Source: Panopea generosa (lineage: Eukaryota; Mollusca; Bivalvia; Adapedonta; Hiatellidae). Taken from it: a stretch of DNA of 64,000 nucleotides. Positions 1-12,109 of this stretch are shown piece after piece (position 1 is the first letter of the stretch; each line of letters opens with the position of its first letter). A program made the position numbers and the translations under genes. The notes beneath the pieces are model-generated. The model saw only the letters and a list, made by a program, of their open reading frames with translations, made no database searches and had not been told where the DNA came from. The stretch spans positions 34,030,955 through 34,094,954 of the forward strand of contig CM055898.1 in NCBI GenBank assembly GCA_029582155.1, given 5' to 3'.

Positions 1-174
1 CACGTGTTTTGCTCGTATTGTCAAGTTATGTTGCACGATCAATATAAATGCCATTGTCCAAACCCATGTCAAAAGATGCGGTTTTGAGATATACTGTTTT
101 TTTTATGAATTAGCTTTTTGGTTTGTTTGTGTTTGATTAAAACTACAGCGTCAGTTTTATGCCATCTGGATATT

Positions 175-405
175 ACAGATGATCGGTTAATGTAACTACT
201 CTTTCTTGGGATCCTGGAAGGTTAACCAACACTCTAGTACACCCATCTCCGCAAGTATCTGATAACTTCCCCACTTGTATTAGCGGTGAGAGACGAATAG
301 CAACGATACGCAATGTCGTATTATCTATCAAAACGGAGACTGTAGCTTGACAGGGCTTAATTGATAGTAAGACACGCTACCGACTGAGATAACCGTGCCC
401 GGCTT
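175..405 (-). mobile_element. tRNA-derived SINE, family D
   Basis: On the minus strand a tRNA-like head with an A-box-like motif (TCTCAGTCGGTAGCG) lies near 400 and the body runs down to about 175. It contains the central motif GATACTTGCGGAG. The mirror copy in the other arm is at 7742-7975. Diverged relatives lie at 45405-45620 and 56530-56680. Confidence 0.6.
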
Positions 406-566
406 TAGATATTTGAATCAAGCGTGTGTATTACAAGCAATATACTATTATCAGATGATGTGTGTAAGATCAACTGATATGCTATATTAGACATTTACAT
501 GTTTATTGCTTTACATATATAAGAAATTACCATACATTAATCATGTTGGGAATATAGTGATTTGTA

Positions 567-3500
567 GGCATAGTGCCACCATTGCAAAAAGGAAGTGCTT
601 CCGTGGGGTAGTCGCATAATGGCGGTTGTAAATAATCCTCAATTCTTCTTCTTTAAAAATGCATTTTCCTATTTTTAATGCTCATTTTTTTATTTGAATG
701 GCATTATTGATGTATTTTGAACATTTTGATAGCATTGTCATGTTTGAATTGTGAATTTAGAAAAAAAAAATGATGCTTGGAAATTGGGGTATGAATTCAT
801 GATTTCGGAAGTCTACTTTCACTTTGTCACCAGTGTACACACTGAGCAGAAAAAAAATCTCTTATATGACACATGACCCCTACTTTTCTCATCATATTTT
901 GATAGTGCAGAGGTTGACAAACAGTAAAATGTAGGTTTCACTTCTTTCATTTGGGACCCTCTATGAATGACAAGCCTTCAAACTTTTATTATTTACTATA
1001 GAATAAAGAACAAAAATCAATGGTGGGGTTACACCTATAAGAGAGACTTGAGTGAAATGGGGGTGATTTTCCAAAATGTTAATTGTAGGTAAAATAACCT
1101 CTTTTCTACACTCTCATAGTATTAAATGACAAATTGGAGACATTTGCTTCATAAAAAAACTCATTTTGGCAAGTGTATGCCTCAAATAAAGCATATATGT
1201 GCATATTTACATTGAAATTTCATGAAAAATCACAAAATTTTGAAGATTTTTTATTTTGGATGATTTAAATGTGCAATTTTTAGCATGTACATTGTATTGA
1301 ATAATGTATTTTGGTAAGATAATGTCTTCAGTGTATCATGAGACTGTTTTGGTGTAAAAATTTTAATGGAATTAGGTAGAAAAAAAAAAATTATGGGTAA
1401 AATTAGTCGAACACATCAAAATTGCATGTCGGTCAACATCTCGCGCCTGTATATAATGATCATGTAAAAAGTGGTATTTTGACAAAAGTTTCAGTATTTA
1501 ATGCCTGCAACTTGGCAGTATTACTTCAAATTGGTAGTACTTAGCAAAAATGAGGTAATTATGAAATTAAAAAAAAAAGAGTTTCCTTATAGGCATAGTG
1601 CCACCATTGCAAAAAGGAAGTGCTTCCGTGGGGTAGTCGCATAATGGCGGTTGTAAATAATCCTCAATTCTTCTTCTTTAAAAATGCATTTTCCTATTTT
1701 TAATGCTCATTTTTTTATTTGAATGGCATTATTGATGTATTTTGAACATTTTGATAGCATTGTCATGTTTGAATTGTGAATTTAGAAAAAAAAAAATGAT
1801 GCTTGGAAATTGGGGTATGAATTCATGATTTCGGAAGTCTACTTTCACTTTGTCACCAGTGTACACACTGAGCAGAAAAAAAATCTCTTATATGACACAT
1901 GACCCCTACTTTTCTCATCATATTTTGATAGTGCAGAGGTTGACAAACAGTAAAATGTAGGTTTCACTTCTTTCATTTGGGACCCTCTATGAATGACAAG
2001 CCTTCAAACTTTTATTATTTACTATAGAATAAAGAACAAAAATCAATGGTGGGGTTACACCTATAAGAGAGACTTGAGTGAAATGGGGGTGATTTTCCAA
2101 AATGTTAATTGTAGGTAAAATAACCTCTTTTCTACACTCTCATAGTATTAAATGACAAATTGGAGACATTTGCTTCATAAAAAAACTCATTTTGGCAAGT
2201 GTATGCCTCAAATAAAGCATATATGTGCATATTTACATTGAAATTTCATGAAAAATCACAAAATTTTGAAGATTTTTTATTTTGGATGATTTAAATGTGC
2301 AATTTTTAGCATGTACATTGTATTGAATAATGTATTTTGGTAAGATAATGTCTTCAGTGTATCATGAGACTGTTTTGGTGTAAAAATTTTAATGGAATTA
2401 GGTAGAAAAAAAAAAATTATGGGTAAAATTAGTCGAACACATCAAAATTGCATGTCGGTCAACATCTCGCGCCTGTATATAATGATCATGTAAAAAGTGG
2501 TATTTTGACAAAAGTTTCAGTATTTAATGCCTGCAACTTGGCAGTATTACTTCAAATTGGTAGTACTTAGCAAAAATGAGGTAATTATGAAATTAAAAAA
2601 AAAAGAGTTTCCTTATAGGCATAGTGCCACCATTGCAAAAAGGAAGTGCTTCCGTGGGGTAGTCGCATAATGGCGGTTGTAAATAATCCTCAATTCTTCT
2701 TCTTTAAAAATGCATTTTCCTATTTTTAATGCTCATTTTTTTATTTGAATGGCATTATTGATGTATTTTGAACATTTTGATAGCATTGTCATGTTTGAAT
2801 TGTGAATTTAGAAAAAAAAAATGATGCTTGGAAATTGGGGTATGAATTCATGATTTCGGAAGTCTACTTTCACTTTGTCACCAGTGTACACACTGAGCAG
2901 AAAAAAAATCTCTTATATGACACATGACCCCTACTTTTCTCATCATATTTTGATAGTGCAGAGGTTGACAAACAGTAAAATGTAGGTTTCACTTCTTTCA
3001 TTTGGGACCCTCTATGAATGACAAGCCTTCAAACTTTTATTATTTACTATAGAATAAAGAACAAAAATCAATGGTGGGGTTACACCTATAAGAGAGACTT
3101 GAGTGAAATGGGGGTGATTTTCCAAAATGTTAATTGTAGGTAAAATAACCTCTTTTCTACACTCTCATAGTATTAAATGACAAATTGGAGACATTTGCTT
3201 CATAAAAAAACTCATTTTGGCAAGTGTATGCCTCAAATAAAGCATATATGTGCATATTTACATTGAAATTTCATGAAAAATCACAAAATTTTGAAGATTT
3301 TTTATTTTGGATGATTTAAATGTGCAATTTTTAGCATGTACATTGTATTGAATAATGTATTTTGGTAAGATAATGTCTTCAGTGTATCATGAGACTGTTT
3401 TGGTGTAAAAATTTTAATGGAATTAGGTAGAAAAAAAAAAATTATGGGTAAAATTAGTCGAACACATCAAAATTGCATGTCGGTCAACATCTCGCGCCTG

Positions 3501-4111
3501 TATATAATGATCATGTAAAAAGTGGTATTTTGACAAAAGTTTCAGTATTTAATGCCTGCAACTTGGCAGTATTACTTCAAATTGGTAGTACTTAGCAAAA
3601 ATGAGGTAATTATGAAATTAAAAAAAAAAGAGTTTCCTTATAGGCATAGTGCCACCATTGCAAAAAGGAAGTGCTTCCGTGGGGTAGTCGCATAATGGCG
3701 GTTGTAAATAATCCTCAATTCTTCTTCTTTAAAAATGCATTTTCCTATTTTTAATGCTCATTTTTTTATTTGAATGGCATTATTGATGTATTTTGAACAT
3801 TTTGATAGCATTGTCATGTTTGAATTGTGAATTTAGAAAAAAAAAATGATGCTTGGAAATTGGGGTATGAATTCATGATTTCGGAAGTCTACTTTCACTT
3901 TGTCACCAGTGTACACACTGAGCAGAAAAAAAATCTCTTATATGACACATGACCCCTACTTTTCTCATCATATTTTGATAGTGCAGAGGTTGACAAACAG
4001 TAAAATGTAGGTTTCACTTCTTTCATTTGGGACCCTCTATGAATGACAAGCCTTCAAACTTTTATTATTTACTATAGAATAAAGAACAAAAATCAATGGT
4101 GGGGTTACACC
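567..4111. mobile_element. TIR-bounded insertion made of 3.46 tandem copies of a 1,025-bp unit
   Basis: Near-identical units start at 567, 1592, 2618 and 3643, give or take a base; the last stops at 4111. The insertion is proven by the other arm of the inverted duplication, which has the uninterrupted site near 7578-7590. The filled site shows TGTA on both sides (563-566 and 4112-4115), a likely 4-bp target duplication. The insert starts GGCATAGTGCCACCATTG. Its end, read inverted, is GGTGTAACCCCACCATTG, which matches at 13 of 18 positions, so it has imperfect terminal inverted repeats. No transposase-like frame was seen, so it is non-autonomous. Superfamily is unassigned. Confidence 0.85.
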
Positions 4112-5851
4112 TGTAACAGAATAGACATTTGTATGTTGTAGTGCTTTAAGAGTTGAAAATGACATATGACAGTTTTGGAGAAGTTCTTAACACTTGCACA
4201 CGTCACGTTCGGTGTGATACTTGGTAGAATCAGTTGTAATTAATGAATAACTGTTAAAGGACTGTACAAAATATAAAAATATTATAATGGTACAGATGGC
4301 AGATCGAATCTATGACCATTGATTACTTATTAGACCACCATACCACTCATCCCGTATTAATGACGGCTCAAATGTACATGACTATATTAGTATTTGTTTG
4401 ATCATATCTATAACAAGTTTTGTTTTATAAGAAATATAGTGTTTTCCATATGATAAATGTTTTTGTCGCACCAGCACCGACACAGAAAATGATATTAAGT
4501 CTCAGGACTTGTTTCACTAAACATCTCAAGCTGAGATATTTCTAAAAAAGAACTCACACAATTGAAATCTGAAGATAATTTTAATCAATAATAAATGCTG
4601 ATATGTAAAATGATCAATGCAAGTGAAATTATAGCATTAAAAAACAACAGAGTTTAGGAAAATCTCAAGTTAAAAGGTTTAAAAGCAGTCGTATAACGTA
4701 AATCACAAAAATCCTCAGGTTAATATATTGTAAAGATATATTTAAAAGCGATATTATTAGAACCACGTTTTTCTCATATATCCCTTGTATACCTAATACC
4801 GCGATATACCTGTTACCGCGAATGCCCATTTAATAACAATCTGGGAAGACATGGACAAAGCTCCAACTTCCGTTAGCGTCGGCATTTGTTTGCATTTCGT
4901 ACTGGCAACTGTTTTTACTCAGCACACTTGTGTAACCTTATTACTGCTTATTGATGCCATTCTTTACATGGTTGAATTTTTTTTCAACTAGCGGTATTAG
5001 GTATGACCAGTATATATCACAGTTATGAAAAAACAAATGTCATAAAACAATGATATGTTTCATAGTTTCCATAAAAAGGATAGCCTTATTATGAACCGAA
5101 ACAACTGTTGATAAAATAAAATAATTAATAAAATATGTTGAAAGTTAAGTTAACATATATCAATTTATCACGTGTATGTTCAGCCTTATGAACATGTGTT
5201 TTGTCTAAAAATAATAAGACACATATTGAAAAGAGAAAAGAAATCGTGTCTGAAATAGAGGAAATTTTAAACGAAACCACGTTTAAGCTATATACACAAA
5301 TTCACATTAAGTCCGTCGAATTCATTCAAACGAAACAAAATTTACACTAAAAAAAACAATATATATATAAAAAAGAAGAGAAACTCATCCAAACACATAT
5401 GTTATAATACAACACCTGGATAGTGCTAGTCTAATATCAGTATACACAGACACATATTGCGTTCATTAAAAAGTTTCTCCAATAAAAATAAAAACAGATT
5501 TGTTTGTCTTACTAAAGAGTCTTAATTTACTTTGATATCTTAGACAAGTTAACCCAGAACACGTGGACGAGGCAGCGGTATCGGCTTCCTCTTTAAGTCC
5601 TCATCAGAACTCTTTGTTACCTCAACACCGCTCAATAAACACTTACCAGATGTCTTTGTCGGTACACCTTGTATACGGTGGCTTCCTGCTGTAGTTCTAG
5701 TTCCGCTGACTATATATATATTCTATACACCTGAGGTAATAATCCTTCAAACTCTTCAGGTAGAATTTGATACCAGGAAATATTATATTTGTGTTATTTG
5801 TTTTATAAAAACAAAATACATGAGAACTAATGTAAGATTCATTTTTTCAGT

Positions 5852-6208
5852 ATGTTCATTCCATGCTGCTTCTCTATTATAAACATTAATTTTCCTGGTA
5901 TCAAATTCTACCAGAAGTGTTTGAAGGATTATTACCTCAGGTGTATAGAATATATATATATAGTCAGCGGAACTAGAACTACAGCAGGAAGCCACCGTAT
6001 ACAAGGTGTACCGACAAAGACATCTGGTAAGTGTTTATTGAGCGGTGTTGAGGTAACAAAGAGTTCTGATGAGGACTTAAAAGAGGAAGCCGATACCGCT
6101 GCCTCGTCCACGTGTTCTGGGTTAACTTGTCTAAGATATCAAAGTAAATTAAGACTCTTTAGTAAGACAAACAAATCTGTTTTTATTTTTATTGGAGAAA
6201 CTTTTTAA
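5852..6208 (+). other. 118-codon open frame at the palindrome centre, coding status doubtful
   Basis: The frame crosses the loop and the start of the right arm. Its C-terminal half has an acidic stretch (SSDEDLKEEAD). In the left arm the matching sequence differs by a one-base indel at this stretch, so the two copies cannot share a reading frame there. A splice-donor-like CTGGTAAGTG lies inside it at about 6024. It may be a gene or transposase fragment caught in the duplication, or chance. I do not recognise the product. Confidence 0.2.
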
Positions 6209-7741
6209 TGAACGCAATATGTGTCTGTGTATACTGATATTAGACTAGCACTATCCAGGTGTGTGTTGTATTATAACGTATGTGTTTGGATGAGTTTCAT
6301 AAGATTTTCTTTCTCTTCTTTCTATATATATTTTGTTTTTTAGTATGAATTTTGTTTCGTTTGATTGAATTCGACGGACTTAACGTGAATTTGTGTATTT
6401 AGCTCAAACGTGGTTTCGTATAAAATTTCCTCTATTTCAGATACGATTTCTTTTCTCTTTTCAATATGTGTCTTATTATTTTTAGACAAAACACATGTTC
6501 ATAAGACTGAACATACACCTGATAAATTCACGGAAATATGTTAACTTAACTTTTAACATATTTTATTAATTATTTTATTTTATCAACAGTTGTTTCGATT
6601 AATAAGGCTACCCTTTTTATGGAAACAATGAAAACTATCATTGTTTTATGACATTTGTTTTTTTTTATAACTGTGATATATACTGGTCATACCTAATTCC
6701 GCGAGTTGAAAAAAAATTCAACCATGTAAAGAATGGCATCAATAAGCAGTAATAAGGTTACACAAGTGTGCTGAGTAAAAAACAGTTGCCAGTACGAAAT
6801 GCAAACAAATGCCGACGCTAACGGAAGTTGGAGCTTTGCCCATGTCTTCCCCGATTATTATTAAATGGGCATTCGCGGTAATAGGTATATCGCGGTATTA
6901 GGTATACAAGGGATATATGAGAAAAACGTGGTTCTAATAATATCGCTTTTAAATATATCTTTACAATATATATACTGAGGATTTTTGTGATTTACGTTAT
7001 ACGACTGCTTTTAAACCTTTTAACTTGAGATTTTCCTAAACTCTGTTGTTTTTTAATGCTATAATTTCACTTGCATTGATCATTTTACATATCAGCATTT
7101 ATTATTGATTAAAATTATCCTCAGATTTCAATTGTGTGAGTTCTTTTTTAGAAATATCTCAGCTTGAGATGTTTTGTGAAACAAGTCCTGAGACTTAATA
7201 TCATTTTCTGTGTCGGTGCTGGTGCGACAAAAACATTTATCATATGGAAAACACTATTTTTCTTATAAAACAAAACTTGTTATAGATATAATCAAACAAA
7301 TACTAATATATTCATGTACATTTGAGCCGTCATTAATACGGGATGAGTGGTATGGTGGTCTAATAAGTAATCAATGGTCGTAGATTCGATCTGCCATCTG
7401 TACCATTATAATATTTTTATATCTTGTACAGTCCTTTAACAGTTATTCATTAATTACAACTGATTCTACCAAGTATCACACCGAACGTGACGTGTGCAAG
7501 TGTTAAGAACTTCTCCAAAACTGTCATATGTCATTTTCAACTCTTAAAGCACTACAACATACAAATGTCTATTCCGTTACAAATCATTATATTCCCAACA
7601 TGACTAATGTATGGTAATTTCTTATATATGTAAAGCAATAAACATGTAAATGTCTGATATATCATATCAGTTGATCTAACTCACATCATCTGATAATAGT
7701 ATATTGCGTGTAATACAAACGCTTGATTCAAATATCTAAAG

Positions 7742-7975
7742 CCGGGCACGGTTATCTCAGTCGGTAGCGTGTCTTACTATCAATTAAGCCCTGTCAAGCT
7801 ACAGTCTCCGTTTTGATAGATAATACGACATTGCGTATCGTTGCTATTCTCTCACCGCTAATACAAGATGGGGAGTTATCAGATACTTGCGGAGATGGGT
7901 GTACTAGAGTGTTGGTTAACCTTCAAGGATCCCAAGAAAGAGTGGTTACATTAACCGATCATCTGTAATATCCAG
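7742..7975 (+). mobile_element. tRNA-derived SINE, family D, right-arm copy
   Basis: This is the mirror copy of the SINE at 175-405. The head starts GCCGGGCACGGTTATCTCAG. Further on it has GATACTTGCGGAGATGGGTG, the central segment shared with SINE family A. Confidence 0.6.
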
Positions 7976-8249
7976 ATGGCATAAAACTGACGCTGTAGTT
8001 TTAATCAAAAACAAACAGACCAAAAATCTAATTCATAAAAAAACAGTATATCTCAAAACCACATCTTTTGACATGGGTTTGGACAATGGCATTTATATTG
8101 ATCGTGCAACATAACTTGACAATACGAGCAAAACACGTGTAGGCAACATCTGCCGATGAATTAAAACTTTTCAACAGACGAGTTTGTAACAGGTTTGTTT
8201 CTATGTATGTCACGTTTCGATGCAGAATAGCGGGTGCTTTGAGTTGCAT

Positions 8250-9020
8250 CAATCAATCTCTATTTACAATTCAGTTTATCTGCGTTTACCGCTTTGTTTA
8301 CAATACAATTTATTTGCTGTCAGCTCGCTATTGACAGTATTATTTCTTTGCAATGTATTTTATATTCACAATCCAGTTTAATTTATCTTTTATATTACAA
8401 TTCGATTTTTTTTTGTAATCACTTCTGAACTAATAATATATATTTGCAGTCCCCTCTGTACAAACAATAGCATGTGTTTGCAGCGGGATTTTTTTTATTA
8501 ACCTTTAACTTAAGGTTAGTTGTCTATTAACGGTATGGTTTTATTTGAAGTCATTTCTCTATAAACATAGTGATTTATTTCAAGCATTTATCTCATCAAT
8601 TTTATTTGCAGTCATTTTTTTTTCTATTTACACTTTATTCGCAGTCATTTTTGCGGTCATGTTTTACTTGCAATTTATTCGCAATCAAGTGACTATTTAT
8701 TTGTAGTAAATTTATTCGTTTTATTCAAAATTTAAATTATTGCAGTTATTTTTCTACTTACAATTTAATCGCAGTCAATGTTCTATTTAAAATTTAATTT
8801 ATGTGCAGTTATTTCTTTGCTTGCAATTCATTCGCGGTCAATATTCTATTTGAAATGCAATTTATTGCAGCTATTGTTTTACTTGCAATATATTCGCAGT
8901 CATTGTTCAATTCAAAAATGGTAAATAATTTGCAGTCATGTCCCTTTTTACAATGTATTTGAAGTTATTTCTCTATCAACAAAACAATTTATTTTCAACC
9001 ACGTCTATATAACACAAAAT
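8250..9020. repeat. degenerate tandem repeat, T-rich, about 50-bp period
   Basis: Phrases such as TTTGCAGTCATTT, CTATTTACAATTTA and ATTCGCAGTCA recur irregularly through this stretch. It looks like an old, decayed minisatellite. No coding signal is seen. Confidence 0.55.
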
Positions 9021-9049
9021 TGCAACCATTAAAACTGTACCTTGTCATC

Positions 9050-9940
9050 TCTCATGTGTACGAGCAGGCTAATACATACGTCTTGACCGTAAATTAGCCA
9101 GACTACTTCTCTACCAGCATGTGTGCGAGCAGGTTAATATACAAGCGGAAAAAAGAAACTGTGCATTGGTATAATATGCTATAACTTTGGAGATATGTAA
9201 GAAATTTCTTCTTCTATAAAAATGCATTTTCCTTACTTTAATGCTTTTTTTTTATTTGAATGGCATTATTGATGTGTTTTGAACATTTTGATAGCATTGT
9301 CATGTTTGAATTGTGAATTTAGAAAAAAAATTGATGCTTGGAAATTGGGGTATGAATACATGATTTCGGAAGTCTACTTTCACTTTGTCACCAGTGTACA
9401 CACTGAGCAGAAAAAATGTCTTATAAGACAAATGACCCCTACTTTTCTCATTATATTTTGATAGTGCAAAGGTTGACTAACAGTAAAATGTAGGTTTCAC
9501 TTCTTTCATTTGCGGTTCTCTATAAATGACAAGCCTTCAAACTTTTATTATTTACTATAGAATAAAGAACAAAAATCAATGGTGGGTTTATGCCTTCTCT
9601 ACCAGCTTTGCGTACGAGCAGGCTTGTGTATACGTCTTGGCCGTAAACTAGCCAGTTTACTTCTCTACCAGCTCTGTGTATAAGCAGGCTAATACATACG
9701 GCTTGGCCGTAAACTAGCCAGCCTACTTCTCTACCAGCTCTGTGTATGAGCAGGCTAATACATACGTCTTGGTCGTAAACTACCCAGCCTACTTCTCTAC
9801 CAGCTCTGTGTACGAGCAGGCTAATACATACGTCTTGGTCGTAAACTACCAAGCCTACTTCACTACCAGCTCTGTGTACGAGCAGGCTAGTACATACGTA
9901 TTGGCCGTAAACATACCAACCTATTTTTCTTCCAGCTCAA
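9050..9940. repeat. 66-bp minisatellite, split by a repeat insertion
   Basis: Units carry CTCTACCAGCTCTGTGTACG, then GAGCAGGCTAATACATACG, then CGTAAACTAGCCAGCCTACT. About one and a half units lie at 9050-9150 and about five at 9596-9940. The gap holds a copy of the 5' half of the 1,025-bp unit. Because 66 is a multiple of three, frames stay open through the array on both strands (9520-9852 minus, 9742-9960 plus). I read those frames as by-products of the repeat, not genes. Confidence 0.85.
9205..9592. mobile_element. diverged partial copy of the 1,025-bp repeat element
   Basis: This matches about 650-1025 of the first tandem unit, from the A/T-rich stretch near TTTGAATGGCATTATTGATG to CAAAAATCAATGGTGGG, with scattered substitutions. 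It lacks the first ~75 bases and the second half of the unit. So the first ~470-bp part can exist without the rest. Confidence 0.85.
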
Positions 9941-9960
9941 AAATGAATCTTAATCGATGA

Positions 9961-10805
9961 TCAGACGGGGAGCAATTCGGAGAATTAATTTGGTATTATC
10001 CTTCACTGTCCTATCTTTGACGGTTCAACCAAGTCTAAACAACGTGCTATTGAACCGTAAAATAACTATCTAACATTTCGTCTTGATGTCATGTCTGCTC
10101 AAACAAAAGCATGAAGTAAACAAAGACGCTCAGCAAGTACGCAGACGAAATTTTTACTCCGTATTCGGCAATGGTCGCGACGCATAGTTTAACTTTCATC
10201 CCGCCCTTGTTATATTTCGTTGACGTATCGTCTAGTCGTCTGCAATTCTTGAGAATTCTATAATGACTATTTGCTATGTGTTAATTTATAATTACAGCGC
10301 CGTCAACCTTTCCAAGAAAGTTCGATATATGTTTTTGCATGGGTATATTTAGGAACATTCGATCAACAATCGCTAATTCTTTAAGGGTATATCGATAGCT
10401 GAACCCAATGCAAATATATAATAAACATGACGTTGCCACAGCTTGCCAACCTGCCAATATTCTGCCGTACGTTTCATCACGGTGTTGATTTCCATTTCTT
10501 GCTGGTGTCGATCAAATATTTGTTTTGAACAAGGGCACATTCATCAATGTTTGGAATGCACCGAGTTTTTTTTTTTTTTTTTTGGTTTTTTTGCTTTAAA
10601 AAGATATTTCTTGGTGCCAGAATTACTGACTATCTATCTGTGCTTGTTTTAGTAATGATACTGTATCAATTAGCTTTTAGTATACCTCCGAGAATGCGGG
10701 CAGTCGGGTATTTGCATTGAGCGCGTGTCCATGCGTGTAGGAGATGGGCGTCCATATATGTACACATACTTGTGCATGCGAACTTACGATTATTTATCTC
10801 TCTAA
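9961..10805. other. gene-free stretch
   Basis: Nothing recognisable was found. There is a homopolymer T run at about 10566-10583. Short frames here lack supporting homology or splice context. Confidence 0.5.
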
Positions 10806-11148
10806 TGCCCGTTTTCCATGGCGCGTATTTTTGCTGTGCTGATTTTTCCCTTAGCTACTTTTTGTCGCGCAGTATTAACAGAAAATTAATTTCAATGATG
10901 CATATTGTCTGAGCAGAGTTTATAGAGGCACGTGCGTGGAAATACACATGTATTTATTGTGTGGTGCCCATCCAAAGTGAATTTCCGTGCGGTTATTAGT
11001 CAGCGCAGATATCTGTTCCGATGGTAACGAAAGTATGCTAGATAGTGTGAAGCAATTTTTACAAAAGCAGCCTCTGTTCTGCGCATACAAAACCCTGCGA
11101 TTTAGGCTCCGAAACCGTCAGAATAATACGCGCCATGGAAAAAGGCCT
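10806..11148. mobile_element. 343-bp MITE, probably PIF/Harbinger-like
   Basis: It starts TGCCCGTTTTCCATGGCGCG and ends, read inverted, AGGCCTTTTTCCATGGCGCG. TAA lies on both sides (10803-10805 and 11149-11151), fitting the 3-bp TWA target duplication known for PIF/Harbinger. There is no coding capacity. The family call rests on the target duplication only. Confidence 0.65.
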
Positions 11149-11154
11149 TAATAG

Positions 11155-12105
11155 ATAACTGATAATACGTCAGTATGATAGTTATATTTTATGATAATAC
11201 GTCAGTATAAAAGTTATATTTTATGATAATATGTCAGTATAATAGTTATACGTTACGATAATACGTCAGCATGATAGTTATACTTTATACGTCAGTAAGA
11301 TAGTTATACTTTATGATAATACGTCAGCATGATAGTTATACTTTATACGTCAGTAAGATAGTTATATTTTATGATAATACGTCAGTATGATAGTTATATT
11401 TTATAATAATACGTCAGTATGATAGTTATACTTTATATGTAAGTATAATAGTTATACTATATGATAGTACGTCAGTATAATTGTTATACTTTATGATAAT
11501 ACGTCAGTATAATAGGTATACTTTATGATAATACGTCAGTATAATAGTTATACTTTATGATAATACGTCAGTATGGTAGTTATACTTTATACGTAAGTAT
11601 GATAGTTATATTTTATATGTTAGTATAATAGTTATACTATATGATAATACGCCAGTATAATAGTTATACTATATGATAATACGCCAGTATAATAGGTATA
11701 CTATATGATAATACGCCAGTATAATAGTTATATTTTATGATAACATGTCAGTATATTAGTTATACTTGATACGTTAGTATGATAGTTATACTATATGATA
11801 ATACGTCAGTATAATAGTTATACTTTATGATAATGTGTCAGTATAATAGTTATATTTTATGATAATATGTCAGTATAATAGTTATACTTTATGATTATAC
11901 GCCAGTATAATAATTATACTTTATGATAGTTATACTTTATGATAATATGTCAGTATAATAGTTATACTTTATGATAAAACGTCAGTATAATAGTTATGTT
12001 TTATGATAATACGTCAGTATAATAGTTATGCTTTATGATAAAATGTCAGTATAATAGTTATACTTTATGATAATACGTCAGTATAATAGTTATACTTTAC
12101 TAAAA
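11155..12105. repeat. 32-bp AT-rich minisatellite, about 29 units
   Basis: The repeated core is GATAATACGTCAGTATAATA followed by GTTATACTTTAT. Some units are shortened or partly duplicated. The array starts just after the MITE at 10806-11148. Confidence 0.93.
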
Positions 12106-12109
12106 GTAT

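Larger units (their letters stand above)
1..8139. repeat. large inverted duplication (palindrome), left arm cut by window edge
   Basis: Positions 1-560 plus 4116-5781 read as the reverse complement of about 5893-8139. The first 60 bases are matched, inverted, at about 8080-8139. The unpaired centre is about 5782-5892. Sampled stretches of the two arms differ by a few percent. Both arms carry the same SINE (175-405 and 7742-7975), so that SINE predates the duplication. A 3.5-kb tandem element interrupts only the left arm. The outer boundary is not visible because the left arm continues outside the window. No recognisable host gene was found inside. Confidence 0.93.

Noticed and set aside
567-4111. 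CRISPR-like or operon-like reading of the regular repeats
   Set aside because: Units are 1,025 bp without spacers of the CRISPR type, and the window is clearly animal nuclear DNA.
9520-9960. Overlapping frames on both strands with 22-residue repeats
   Set aside because: Product of the 66-bp minisatellite; open on both strands at once.
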